Source: Sphaerolaimus hirsutus
Lineage: Eukaryota > Nematoda > Chromadorea > Monhysterida > Sphaerolaimidae
Assembly (NCBI GenBank): GCA_964036195.1
Contig: OZ038459.1
Coordinates: forward strand, 17,729,206-17,793,205
Reading direction: 5' to 3'
Length of the DNA stretch: 64,000 nucleotides
Shown: positions 44,233-55,086 of the stretch, piece by piece
Layout: each line of letters opens with the position of its first letter
Position numbering within the stretch: the stretch's first letter is position 1
Notes under the pieces: model-generated
The model's database searches: none
Told to the model about the DNA's origin: nothing
Seen by the model: the letters and a program-made list of their open reading frames with translations, nothing else
Program-made: the position numbers and the translations under genes

Positions 44233-44790
44233 CAGGGTGCGGCAATTTAGACGGACCCCATAAAGTTTTGAATAACTTGTCACTGGGTAGTCGGATTAAC
44301 GTCAAATTTTAGGTCAACATTAACAACTAAATAGGAAAGGAGCCCTGAAAATATGGCTGCGATAGCTCCACCCGTTCACAAGTTATTCATGTGAACGCGT
44401 AATTGTCACTTTTCCACCACCTTGTGCTATCGTTCAAACGGGATTGACTTCTCGGGACTGGATCGGGATCGGATTGTTTTTTCAGGGTTTTTTTCTGATT
44501 TTCTTTTCGCAGCTGAATGCCTAAACGCGTGCACGCCGGCCACCAATTCGCTATGCCCAAAAGGAAATCGGCGGGCGCTTGCGTAATCGGTCGTAAAGCT
44601 AGGTGGTGGAAAAGTGACAATTACACGTTTCCATGAATAACTTGGGAACGAGTGAAGCTATCGCAGCCATATTTTCAGGTATTCTTTCCTATTTAGTTGT
44701 TAATGTTGACCAAAAATTTGACAATAATCCGACTACCCAGCAACAAGTTATTCAAAACTTTATGGGGTCCGTCTAAATTGCCGCACCCTG
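44233..44790. mobile_element. Palindromic element CAGGGTGCGGCAATTTAGAC with nested relic
   Basis: Arms of roughly 190 bp begin CAGGGTGCGGCAATTTAGAC and end with the complement, flanked by TA (44231-44232, 44791-44792). The centre (about 44425-44595) holds a TTCAAACGGGATTG...CGGGATCGG fragment of the TAGGGTTCAAACGGG hAT-like family. The element abuts the fossil Polinton. Confidence 0.8.
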
Positions 44791-44997
44791 TATAAAGTAA
44801 TGCTTTCTAAGGCGCTACGCACACTGAGTGTCAACTGGTTCCCACCAGAATTAAAATTTTTGTTGACGGGAGTAGTGAGTACCTCAGATAACAACAGCAC
44901 AAACCACCCCATTTCACACAGAAAAGGAACACACTTTAAAATTCATTTATTTTTTTATTTGTAAACAGAAGAATCGAAGCCGATGGTGAACTCTTAT

Positions 44998-45432
44998 TTA
45001 ATTATAACCAGAAGAACCGAAACCGACGGAGCGGTTGTGAGAGCAACAAGATATATCCACGTTATGACATGTAGCATTAGAGAAATGCTCGCAGATGAGT
45101 TGAGCGATTCTGTCACCAAGACATATGTGATACCAATTATTAGAATGGTTATACAGTATCACTTTTATTTCTCCATCGTAATCAGGATCGATCACTCCTC
45201 CACCGACTTCTAATCCATGGAACATCGAAAGTCCACTACGAGATGCCAATCGTCCGTAACAATCTTTTGGAAATTGAACTTTCAAATCGGTCTTGGCAAT
45301 CAGTCGCTCCTTTGGCGGTATAAAATATTCCTCGGAGCTTGCGATATCGAAACCGGCAGCCTTCGGTGTACATTTTGTTGGCGGTTTTGCATTATTACTC
45401 AACAATTCAAACTTCAACAACTCACCCGACAT
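44998..45432 (-). CDS. Polinton part: trimeric dUTPase
   Basis: 144 residues from the Met at 45432, the usual length of a trimeric dUTPase, which hydrolyses dUTP to dUMP and keeps uracil out of DNA. All five motifs are present in order: AAGFDI (25-30), ASRSGLS (63-69), GVIDPDYDGE (79-88), GDRIAQ (106-111) and the glycine-rich C-terminal arm RSVGFGSSG (134-142), with the catalytic Asp in motif III. It is the outermost gene of the leftward block. dUTPases occur in many DNA viruses but are not a standard Polinton gene. Confidence 0.93.
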   Translation of the reverse strand: MSGELLKFELLSNNAKPPTKCTPKAAGFDIASSEEYFIPPKERLIAKTDLKVQFPKDCYGRLASRSGLSMFHGLEVGGGVIDPDYDGEIKVILYNHSNNWYHICLGDRIAQLICEHFSNATCHNVDISCCSHNRSVGFGSSGYN

Positions 45433-46114
45433 CTGAAAAGAGCATAGATCTGTTAAGTAGAACGTCTTCATCATCCGCAAATAAACTGCTTTCATGAATA
45501 TATGTATATCCTCGATTCTTTTTTCCTCCCTTTTTTCTTGAAATTTTTGCGATAATACCGTGACGATACATATCATAGTTTAATTGAATATCTCTGCTCC
45601 TCGGATCCCATATTTCAAATGGGTCTCTTTTGTAGTAGTGATTCATATTTACACCATTTATCCATAATGTGTATTTTGCATAATTGTCTTTCTCCCGCTC
45701 CCAGCGACAACATTCTTGCTCCAAAAACGTTAAACGAATACAATTTTTATAAATACCGTGAAGGTATTTTTCAATTAATAATTCGGGACCTTCGTAATTA
45801 GGTCAATTGAACACCTCTCCCGTATGTTCAACCTTAATAAAAGATATGCGGTTGTTGGTGTAACCGCTACTGGACATTAAATTATATAAAACATATGTAT
45901 TTAATGGAATGCGTTTGAATTTACCTAAATCTTTTAATATTTGTCTTACCGGCGTATTTTGTTTTATTGCGCAATGATATTTGAAGATTTTACAATATTG
46001 TTTGTATTCGTGTATATTCTCTATAAATGAAATTGAATCAACATGATCATATTTTAAAGGTAATTTATATATTTCTAGTATATGTCTTTTTATTGTATTG
46101 CTTCGCGACGCCAT
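45422..46114 (-). pseudogene. Polinton part: unknown leftward gene region
   Basis: Not recognised. The region encodes a basic, Lys/Tyr-rich protein. Its later part contains LWINGVNMNHYY, close to IWLNGVNLCNFF at the end of the neighbouring product of 46182-46637, so the two may be distant relatives. The end overlaps the start of the dUTPase gene by a few bases, as in compact viral gene blocks. Confidence 0.5.
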
Positions 46115-46181
46115 CTTTATTTCTGAAATGGTGTACTAGCGTGGGCCATTTATTTTAATACCTTTTACATGCTCCATATTA

Positions 46182-46637
46182 TTACATAAAAAAATTACAT
46201 AAATTCACTCCATTTAACCATATGTTAAATAACTTGTCACCCTTTTTATAATATGATCCATTAGTTAACGGTATCTGTTCCAGTATCACAAAGTGGTAGT
46301 TCTTATTACCGCCTAACGGATGCACAAAATTTTTCAGAGATAAGTTCCTGTCCACAATTTTATCACAGAACACGTGGAATATGAGTAACGGTAATAATTC
46401 ATTTGATGTTAAAAAAGCTAACAATTCAATCACGAGAGTGTTTATGGTAACTTTATGTAGAAAAGTAATTTTTAATGTATCGCCTTTTTTCATTTTGTCC
46501 ATGTCGCCCAAATTTTCTTCTGGCATTAGTTCCGTTGTTTCAAAATATGTTTTGTGCATAGTTACACTCCACTCTGATTGAATGTGATTTTGTTTTAATA
46601 CGAAACTGTTTGATAGCAAGGTCTTGCCAAATAGCAT
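46182..46637 (-). CDS. Polinton part: unknown protein, 151 residues
   Basis: No family recognised. The frame starts with ATG and is mixed in composition, with a hydrophobic stretch near 66-90 (VIELLAFLTSN, LLPLLIFHVFC) and the C-terminal IWLNGVN motif. It sits 20 bp after the stop of the next upstream gene in the leftward block, suggesting shared transcription. A structural role is conceivable, since Polinton minor structural proteins are very divergent, but this is a guess. Confidence 0.6.
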   Translation of the reverse strand: MLFGKTLLSNSFVLKQNHIQSEWSVTMHKTYFETTELMPEENLGDMDKMKKGDTLKITFLHKVTINTLVIELLAFLTSNELLPLLIFHVFCDKIVDRNLSLKNFVHPLGGNKNYHFVILEQIPLTNGSYYKKGDKLFNIWLNGVNLCNFFM

Positions 46638-46657
46638 CTGAATGAGAAAAGGGGATG

Positions 46658-47023
46658 TTAACTTTCATCAACCATGTAATCATATTCCTCACATTTGCTT
46701 ATCTTATATAGTTCCACAGATTTAGGGACATAATTTTTCAAAAGTAAGTAAGCGTCATTCTCTATATCGTGATCTGCCAAACGCCTACACGAGTAATTAA
46801 TAGCTTCAGATTTGCTGGAGAATTTGTGGGCAAATTGTCGCAAATACGCCTCGAACTGTGAATCCCAATCTTTTTTATCAGTATTAATATAATCATCCCA
46901 ATTTATTGTTATCGTTGTTCCTTCGAATAATCCACAGTTTTCACAATGTTTTTTCACATATTTTTTCAACTGTCGCAATATTTTTCCCTGATTGGCCATA
47001 CCTATGTAAAATTGAGGCATCAT
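46658..47023 (-). CDS. Polinton part: unknown protein, 121 residues
   Basis: Not recognised. It has a Lys-rich N-terminal part (LRQLKKYVKKHCENCG) and no membrane segment. The start ATG overlaps the stop of the gene at 47023-47451, so the two were probably co-expressed. Two Cys close together (CENC) are too few to call a zinc site. Confidence 0.6.
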   Translation of the reverse strand: MMPQFYIGMANQGKILRQLKKYVKKHCENCGLFEGTTITINWDDYINTDKKDWDSQFEAYLRQFAHKFSSKSEAINYSCRRLADHDIENDAYLLLKNYVPKSVELYKISKCEEYDYMVDES

Positions 47024-47451
47024 TATGCGGTTACGGGTATAATGTTTACATCATCTAATGTGAATTTGTATATCATGTAATATTTGTACAGAGAGTTGCT
47101 AGCATCCCCAGAGTCATTTGCCTTGACATATTCGAATGCGCGATCTTCCGACGTGAAGACTATATCAAATGTACGTTTGATTTTGGTACACAAAGTATCG
47201 ACTCTGTTTTCAAAATATTTTTTTATGTTTTCCTTAGATACCCCTTTACCAGTCGGAAAAAACAGCACTGATACAGTATATAAAACTGTATTTTCTTTAT
47301 TGTATAAAAACTTTTTACGTATTTGATCTCTTAAACCCAATTCAGTCTTGTTCACTTGCGTCGACTGGTTCATCTGTGTTTGAAAATTACTTTGTATCAA
47401 TGCTGCTCTCTCTGGATGATGATATTTCTGATAAACATTCCATAACATCAT
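47023..47451 (-). CDS. Polinton part: unknown protein, 142 residues
   Basis: Not recognised. The N-terminus is Gln/Asn-rich (IQSNFQTQMNQSTQ), followed by a basic helix and a compact C-terminal part. It overlaps the upstream gene by about 65 bases in another frame and abuts the downstream one, a tight viral-style arrangement. Confidence 0.6.
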   Translation of the reverse strand: MMLWNVYQKYHHPERAALIQSNFQTQMNQSTQVNKTELGLRDQIRKKFLYNKENTVLYTVSVLFFPTGKGVSKENIKKYFENRVDTLCTKIKRTFDIVFTSEDRAFEYVKANDSGDASNSLYKYYMIYKFTLDDVNIIPVTA

Positions 47452-47917
47452 CAGTAGAGGCGTATTCGTCGGTTAACCAAGTAAATACAAATATAGGGTT
47501 TCGAAGGTTGAGGTAAAAGTTCAAATCCTTAACCCAAAACGAAAGGAAAGCCAATCTAGTGTTTGAGTTTTCGTTTCGTTTTTCAATGTGATATAATACT
47601 TTTATTTTTAGTTTTTTATATTTGTATTTACTTACCTTTAGTATTTTGGACAACTTGGTCCGTCGGACATGCGTTCTTAATAAAATATCTAGTTTTATAG
47701 AGTTAGGTAATATATGACAGACATCTCTTATTTTTGAAGCCAATCTACACATTGAGATGGATTCAGGTACTTTATCGATATGGTATTTATTTTTGTGCAC
47801 CCTGTTAGAATTTCGAATAAAAAGGTTTTGATAATCCGTGCTATTTATTTGACTGTGCACAAATATGTCCTCACTTAACGTAAGTACCTCTATCTCTATA
47901 TTCCTATAGCGGTTCAT
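47387..47917 (-). CDS. Polinton part: unknown basic protein, 176 residues
   Basis: First gene of the leftward block. It has a strongly basic centre (RTKLSKILKVSKYKYKKL, about 88-105) and an acidic, Ser-rich C-terminus, a layout seen in DNA-binding early proteins, though no motif proves it. Its start lies about 270 bp from a minus-strand TATA-like sequence. Confidence 0.6.
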   Translation of the reverse strand: MNRYRNIEIEVLTLSEDIFVHSQINSTDYQNLFIRNSNRVHKNKYHIDKVPESISMCRLASKIRDVCHILPNSIKLDILLRTHVRRTKLSKILKVSKYKYKKLKIKVLYHIEKRNENSNTRLAFLSFWVKDLNFYLNLRNPIFVFTWLTDEYASTDDVMECLSEISSSRESSIDTK

Positions 47918-47929
47918 CTGAAATTTTCA

Positions 47930-48459
47930 CACCCTTTAATATTTAACCACATTTTAACGTAAACAACAAAGTTACCTTTATGTATCGATAGATCGGATGT
48001 AGACGGGTCTCGAATGCGTTTGATATCGGCGGTATCGGTTATCAATGATCGACTGCAGCGATAGCTGGATTCGGCAATAGGCGAATTCAATGTGTTTGTA
48101 TCAGCTTGATGATATATGGCGGGTCGATGTATTAGATGTAGGTGGAGAAACTTGCGTGTGAAGGAGAAAGTGAAATATACCTCTCTTTTTATACGATACG
48201 TGTGCTGCGCGTAGTAATTTTATAATGTGATGTTTTAATTTCATTATATTATCACAATGCAATATCGAAATGTGTGCTGCGCGTAGTAATTTTTACACTG
48301 GGACATTTTTATTTTTGTTATGATGTTACAGTGTAATCTTTGATTTCGTTATGATGTTATAACGTAATCTTAAATGTAACGCGTTGTAAAATTGTTACAC
48401 TAATACAGGGTGTGATATATAAGGACAACTTTTTTACAGTAAGGTCTCACATAAACGCC
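47930..48459. promoter_or_regulatory. Divergent promoter region of the Polinton
   Basis: This gap separates the leftward and rightward blocks. On the minus strand GTATAAAAAGAGAG (complement of 48182-48195) is a good TATA box; on the plus strand TGATATATAAGG lies at 48413-48424. Direct repeats fill the middle: GTGTGCTGCGCGTAGTAATT at 48200 and 48272, and TTATGATGTTA...GTAATCTT twice at 48316-48373. TAACGCGTTGTAAA (48377-48390) sits 22 bases before the plus-strand TATA and recurs upstream of the gene at 61452. Confidence 0.65.
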
Positions 48460-51400
48460 ATGGCAGAGCAACGAAACTATCAACTGGTCGATAAACTCCC
48501 CAGCGACGAGGAAGATCAAGCCGCAGCAGAATTTTCATCGGAGGAGGACGAATTTGATGAAAATAAGATCAAATATGAAGAGGCAGATCCCGTAACTCTC
48601 AATAAGCATTATGAATATGTCAAGGATAATATCGCAGAAATAGAACAGAATGAACCAAAGTGGAAAGATTTGTTCAAGATTAAAGAACCGTGGTTAGAGA
48701 AAAATGGAAAGTTCTATACTAACTATTACGTCTACGATGTACAATTTGTACTGAAATTGGAGGATCACGTGTATGATCCTATATCTTTTTTAGAATATAT
48801 ATTGGCAAAATGTATAGAATAAGTGTATAAGGATTATTTTTCAGATAAAGACAATGAACAGACACAAAGAATTTTTATTGGGATAAAAGTGATGTCAAAA
48901 AGTTTTGATAGAGGGTATATACTATCAAAGATAACTCACTTACAAAATGTGTCTATCGCATCAATTTTAAATAGAGTTGAAATGATTTTTCAATCTGCTG
49001 GTATTGAAGAGGATAATTTGTTTAATGGCTTTTCCGTTAATATTACAACTGTGGAAAGAAAAGATGTGATAGCTAAAGGTTTTGATTCGATGGCAAAATT
49101 TTTACCAGATATAAATAGTAGGTTAAAATATCACAAAAAAGCGATTTATAATCCACCAGACATAAAAACTTTATCGGGTCAATGCCTACCCATTTGTCTA
49201 TTCATGGGTAGACAAAACTTGTTGGCATCCACTACAAATCAGCGAAATTTGTTTAAAAGATATAAGCGTAAAAGTAGAAAGGGTAAATTTGTTACATTAG
49301 AACGAGACATTTCCAGATTCATAGAGTTTGCTACTGTTTCATTTAATTATAATCCTAAATGCAATGATTTGTACAAAAATGTTGAAATTTTGGTAAACGC
49401 TTTAAATAAATTCCCACCCAAATACAAACATGTAATATATCGATGTAGAGTGTGGTCTGTTGTCAACGGCGGTATTGAAATAACTTTTCAAAGCCCCAAC
49501 AAAAGTAAAAAAAGTGCATGCATTGATTTATTATATGATGACGCAGAAAAACATATGGTTCTGGTCAAATCAATTAGCTCATTAGCTAATTGTTATAGAG
49601 TAATGGAATGTTGTAATAAAATTATTTTCAACAAGAACACACCGTGTAAGTGTTCCAAATCGAGTTGCCCATTATGTTTTGCATCTGTAATATGTCCTAT
49701 AGAAAAAGGTGCGAATACTATATACTGTGAAAGGTGCAATAGATCATTTTATAACAAAAATTGTTATGAAAATCATTTAGTGAATGTTTTTCCTCACAAA
49801 CACAATGTTCAAATTACAAAAATAATTGATGATACTGATGAATCAGACAAAGATTCATATTTAAATGAAAATGATATTAAAAAACTTAATTCACATGACT
49901 CATCGTGTCAACCGTTAACGGTGTGTCAATGCGTTCACTTTTGTAACATGTGCAAAAAGAAAATCATATTAAGTCAAGGTCACGAAAATTGCGGTTTCAC
50001 GAAATGTACATTTTGCGGTACATACGTCCCCACACATAAATCTTTTAGAGTGCATCAGTTTGAATGCTTTTTCCAGAAACCAATACCTTACGAAGTTAAA
50101 TATCCGGGTAGACCTTTTGAACTCATATTTTATGACACAGAAACTTTTCAAAAACCTATTTTACAAAAAAAACAGCTTAAATGGGGTGAAGATGAACCAA
50201 ATAATAGCACATCAGAAAATGTCTACCGTAAGGTACACGCAACGTACGCAGTGTACTGCATGAAAAGGTGTAACAAATGTATTTTTGAAGAACAATCATG
50301 TAAGCGGTGTCAATCGTGTACTAGATTTTTCTATGGAATAGATGCGATATCAAAGTTTTATAACTTTTTAATGGATTATAAGCAACATAATAATTTAACG
50401 GTAATTGCTCATAATTTGAGTTTTGACTTATGCGAAATTTTATGTTTATTTATAAAAAATGGACAGTTACCAAATTTGTTATTATCTAATGCGAGAAGAA
50501 TATTTTACATGAAACTTAATAGTAAAATAAGTTTTTTGTGTTCATTGAAATATTTTCCCATGAGTTTGGAGCAGGTCAGCAAGGCTTTTAATTGCATAAA
50601 TCGTAAAGGTAATTTTCCACACGATATAGTTACTGAGTATAATTTGAACACTACATATGAAGCGTTACCACCCCCAGATTATTACGATGTAGAAAACATG
50701 AAAGTTGAACAACATCAAGAGTTTTTAGAATGGTATGAAAAAAATAGATATAACGAGTTTGACATAAAAAATGAGTGTTATGAATATATCAAATCAGATA
50801 CTATGGTATTAGAGGAAGCATTTGTAAAATTTACAAAGGAAATTTTTTATACGTTTAATATTATTCCTCATCTTAATTCAAAAAGTTTAAGTAGTTTGGC
50901 TAATTTTATCTGGAAAAGTCAACACGTCGATACATCCGTAATTGTACACACTCCACCTCATAACAGTTTTAATGTAGGTGATATGCAGAGTAAATGGGCG
51001 CTGAAAAGCATTTTAGCTATCGCCAAATATTATGATAACAAGTATATTCAATATTCGAGATCTCAAGAAGGAGAAAAAACGATTTCGTGTTATGATCCCG
51101 ACATTAACAATTTTAGAAATTTCAAGATAGACTGCGTCGTATACAAGGATGAAAATAAAAAACATTGATTTTTTTCGAGAGTATTGCGGCTGTAGCGTGC
51201 ATGGGTGCCCGTTTTGTCATACAGCTAGACACTCTAAAATAAGACAATCTCATTTAACCCATAAAGAAAATTATGAAAACACTATGAAAAGAATAGATTT
51301 GATTGAAAAGCAAACGGGATTCAAGGTAGAGGTTTGGTGGGAATGCGATATTCGAAAACTGAAAAGTCAAAGCTTAACGTTTGCTAAAATTTATAAATCT

Positions 51401-52951
51401 ATGAAGGTTAGAGAACCGTTGAATATGCGATTAGCGTACTATGGAGGAAGGACAGAACTTTTTAGTTGTTTTGCATCATCTAACCCAAACGGTAGTTTGT
51501 TTGAAGAAAATTTACCGCTAGAGTTTAATCCAAATTACACAATTAACGTTGTGGATATATGCAGTCAATATCCGGCAATTATGAAAAAGTTTCCCATGCC
51601 CATCAAAGCGCCGAGAGTATTAACGCAAGAACAGCTAGAGTTTTTAACAGGTTACAGGAATAAACAATTACCGTTTGCAGCCGGGGTTTTACAAGTCGAT
51701 ATATTACCACCAAAAGATTTATTATTGCCGTGTTTACCCATGAAAATTGATGAATTTTCTGTATACGCATTGTGTTATACATGTGCAAAAAAATACGCAT
51801 CAGGTAAGGAAAAGTTACCCCCACCAGACGGATCATATCAATGTCAATGTACACAGAATCAAAGAAAAATGTTTGGAACTTGGTCCGTCAACTGTTTAAA
51901 TATGGCTTTGGAACGAAATTATCAAATAATTCGGGCATACGAAGCACTTATTTATGACAATGTATCTGTTTGGTCACCGGAATCACCAGAAGAAGGAGTG
52001 TTTAGTTCTTTTATAGATAAAATATTTGCCTTAAAGGTTATGTCAGCCAAACACAATTTCAAAAATGAACAGGAAAAGTTACAGTTTTGTCAAAAGTTTA
52101 ATCAGATTGAGAAATGTACATTAGACCCAGATAAGTTTCAAGAGAATTCTGCCAAGAGTAAAGTATGCAAATTACTATTGAATAGCGCCTATGGACAATT
52201 AGGTATGAATAGCCAGAAATCAAAATACATGTTTATAAAAGATCCAAACAAGTTTATGACAACCGTTTTTTCACCCATGAATGAAATCGAAGAGATTTTT
52301 ATTATGAATGAGAATGTAGCCAGGGTAAAATTGAAAACCACTAATGAACACGTACAAAATTCCCCAAATTCATGTCTCATTTTGGCGCTTTATATCACTA
52401 GTTACGCAAGATCGATGTTACAGAGATTACTGGAACAATTTCATTATAATCAATTGTTATATAGCAATACTGATTCCTGTTATTACGTTCACGATAACGC
52501 AGCGGATGGACATCAACACCCGGAACTGAATCCGGGTATTTTAGGAGGACTGGACAGCGACGTACCGAGCGACCAATTCATATCTGAGTTTATAGGCATA
52601 GCAAATAAATTTTATTCTCAAACATTCAGGAAAAAAAGTGATCCGAATGAGGCGTATACAGTATTAAAGGCAAAAGGGGTTCGCATGACTAATAATAACA
52701 AGTATTTATTGCAAAGTAACGAACTCAAGAAACAACTGATATCATATTTTTCTCCTTTGATATTTTCACCGCATTATATAAACACCGTGAATCTTCAATT
52801 TAGACATACCCCCAATCTATTATCAATCACCACTGAAAATGTTGTTAAAAGACTTCATTTTCAACTGAAAAAAAGATATCATTATTGGCACGGCGATAAA
52901 CCTTGGTCCGTTCCGTGGGGTTATTCTGGCAAAAAACCTCATAATGGATGA
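48460..52951 (+). pseudogene. Polinton part: protein-primed DNA polymerase B region
   Basis: The region starts with an acidic N-terminal segment. A Cys/His-rich stretch of zinc-finger type follows (49.64-50.07 kb, e.g. CPLC, CERC, CNMC, CTFC), then the exonuclease motifs FYDTET (Exo I), IAHNLSFD (Exo II) and YIKSD (Exo III). The palm motifs come next: VDICSQYP (A), KLLLNSAYG (B), SNTDS (C) and KAKG. This is the replicative polymerase of Polintons, primed by a terminal protein and using the element ends as origins. It directly precedes the packaging ATPase. Confidence 0.93.
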
Positions 52952-53708
52952 AAAATACTTTACCGATAAAGACGTCCAATTCGCCGAATATGGTCAGTCT
53001 TATCTCGTTATAGGTCCAAGCAAATGCGGTAAAAGCTCCTGGTCTTTGAAGTTTTTACAGCACGCATTAAGAGGGTCATTAAATTTAGATCAAATACCTG
53101 ACAAGATTTTAATATGCTCAGGCAGCAATCAACATAATCACCCTGTGTATCAACAGTTAAAATCAGAGTTTCCAGATAAGGTAGAAATATTGGAGCGTAA
53201 CAAAGTACCGTCTTTGTCGTCATTGGAAGACAGCAATTTGGCGCAAATCGTTGTATATGATGATATGCAACTATTAATGCCGCAGTGGTATACCAGCCGT
53301 TTAATTACAAATTCTGTTAGTCATTCAAAAAAGTTGATGATACTTGTGCAGATTCACGACCCTTATTATAGTAGTTCTCTGAAAATTTTGAGGCACAATT
53401 GCACCTATCTAGTGCTATTTAAATACCCTACCGAACAGGTTGTAAATTCATTAGCCTCTAGCTGGTTTGGACAAAGTGAACAAAAACGAAAATTTTTACT
53501 GGCTTATAGCGACGCAGTTATTAAACCGTACGGATATTTATTAGTATCATTTCAACACGTTCCTAACCCCATATTTCAGGCAAGGACCAATATATTCAAC
53601 GAAAACAACGAGGATCAAATACTGTATGATTTGTCTTCTAATTTTAACAACAACAATTCTGCATCTGATTTATTCACAGTTTCCGATCAACGTCGCCACC
53701 AGCAATAA
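52944..53708 (+). CDS. Polinton part: FtsK/HerA (A32-type) packaging ATPase
   Basis: 254 residues. Walker A is GPSKCGKSS (24-32) and Walker B IVVYDDMQLL (102-111). The size and motif spacing match the A32-like genome-packaging ATPases of Polintons, adintoviruses and large DNA viruses. The start overlaps the end of the polymerase region by a few bases. The C-terminal part is Asn-rich. Confidence 0.9.
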   Translation: MDEKYFTDKDVQFAEYGQSYLVIGPSKCGKSSWSLKFLQHALRGSLNLDQIPDKILICSGSNQHNHPVYQQLKSEFPDKVEILERNKVPSLSSLEDSNLAQIVVYDDMQLLMPQWYTSRLITNSVSHSKKLMILVQIHDPYYSSSLKILRHNCTYLVLFKYPTEQVVNSLASSWFGQSEQKRKFLLAYSDAVIKPYGYLLVSFQHVPNPIFQARTNIFNENNEDQILYDLSSNFNNNNSASDLFTVSDQRRHQQ

Positions 53709-54046
53709 TGAAGAAAGTACCTAGAGTCAAGAAGTACGCTAAAAAACTGGATAAAGCTACAAATATACAAAGTGATAAAAAATTGAGGCACTATTTAAGT
53801 AGTGCGAGCGGTAATGTGATTTCATCCATTTTGGATATAGCTTTTAATGTCAGCTATAATCGTGATATAAGAAGGTTAATTGGTAGATCGGTGATTCGTT
53901 CACTCGAATATTTTACGCCATTGATTAAATTATTATCAAACTGCAAGTCTGTCAAAAGTGGAAGAAAAATTTTGGTGAAACACGCCTCGATATCATTAAT
54001 TAAATTATTAATTAAATCTGTAGCTTTCAAGATATTCAATAAATAA
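53708..54046 (+). CDS. Polinton part: small basic protein, unknown
   Basis: 112 residues, with a Lys/Arg-rich N-terminus (KKVPRVKKYAKKLDK) and amphipathic C-terminal helices (ISLIKLLIKSVAFKIF). The start codon touches the ATPase stop, so it is in the same transcription unit. It could be a membrane-active or DNA-associated virion protein; no family recognised. Confidence 0.55.
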   Translation: MKKVPRVKKYAKKLDKATNIQSDKKLRHYLSSASGNVISSILDIAFNVSYNRDIRRLIGRSVIRSLEYFTPLIKLLSNCKSVKSGRKILVKHASISLIKLLIKSVAFKIFNK

Positions 54047-54054
54047 ATGAAAAC

Positions 54055-55080
54055 ATGGATAACCAAAACCGATCAAATATAAGCATTAAGGACTTCAAAT
54101 ATGTATTAAAAAAGTTTGTTGATGAGCAAGTGGGAAAAGAACAGTTCCAAAAGCTTATTGAGGACATATTAAAAAGTGAACGTTTAACACCAGAGCAAAA
54201 ATATCATTTACTTTTGGCAGCGAGAAATAAATTATCATTAATATTGAATAATGTCAAAAACACGGAGGAAAAAAATTTACTAACTACCAAATTATCATCA
54301 AATGCTGTAAGCGGTTTTGGGGATGAATCGACACCACCCACAGAACCTCCAGCAGAAAATACACCCCCTGAAACTAAACAAACACCGTTCAACACGCCTG
54401 AGCAATCCAAGGAATTGTTTTTTCCAGTTCAACTGTATCCACAAACGGGTGAACACCCTAAAGCGTCTAAAGAGAGTAGCAGCACTCCACATCGTCCAAC
54501 CCAGGAATCGTCAGTTAAACGCAACTTACTAAATTTTTGAGAGCCTGTTGCGGAAAATGAACAACGAGGTCACGATGATGAAGGCAACGGCGACGACGAT
54601 GACAACGACGACGAAAGCGAAAGCGATAGCATATTATCACCTAAAGATGGGCGCGTAAAAAAAGGTGTGCCCAAGATTCAAATAAAAGATGGAGATTCGA
54701 ATATATTGTCACATAAAATGAGGGAAACACACAGAAGATATATGCATAGAGTGTGGGTCAATACTAATAATCAAATTATTACTGATAATGCGAAGGTAGT
54801 AAAAAATTCTAATTATTCTGATATAATTCGATACTTGGCTACAATTGTGCTAAAAAACCTCGGTGAACCCGAATTTATACAAAAAAATCCAGAAAAACCG
54901 TCGGGGTTTGAAGAATTCTGGCGTCACATGACAACGCTACGACATCACATGCGCGCTGATCACAAACGACAATTACTGGATCTAATCGGTAAGGGGAAAA
55001 AAAGAAATAGGAAAATCAAACATAAGCGTTCCAAGATATCACAACCGCAAAACATTCAGTGGTTGCAAAATACTTGGTAA
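54055..55080 (+). pseudogene. Polinton part: unknown acidic/Pro-rich region
   Basis: The region encodes a helical N-terminus, a Pro/Thr/Glu-rich linker, a run of Asp/Asn/Glu near 54.57-54.63 kb, then a basic His/Arg-rich C-terminal part (RHHMRADHKRQ, KGKKRNRKIKHKRSK). It lies between the ATPase group and the integrase. No known family, though low-complexity acidic and basic tracts recall scaffold or core proteins of adenovirus-like particles. Confidence 0.5.
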
Positions 55081-55086
55081 CTCGAT

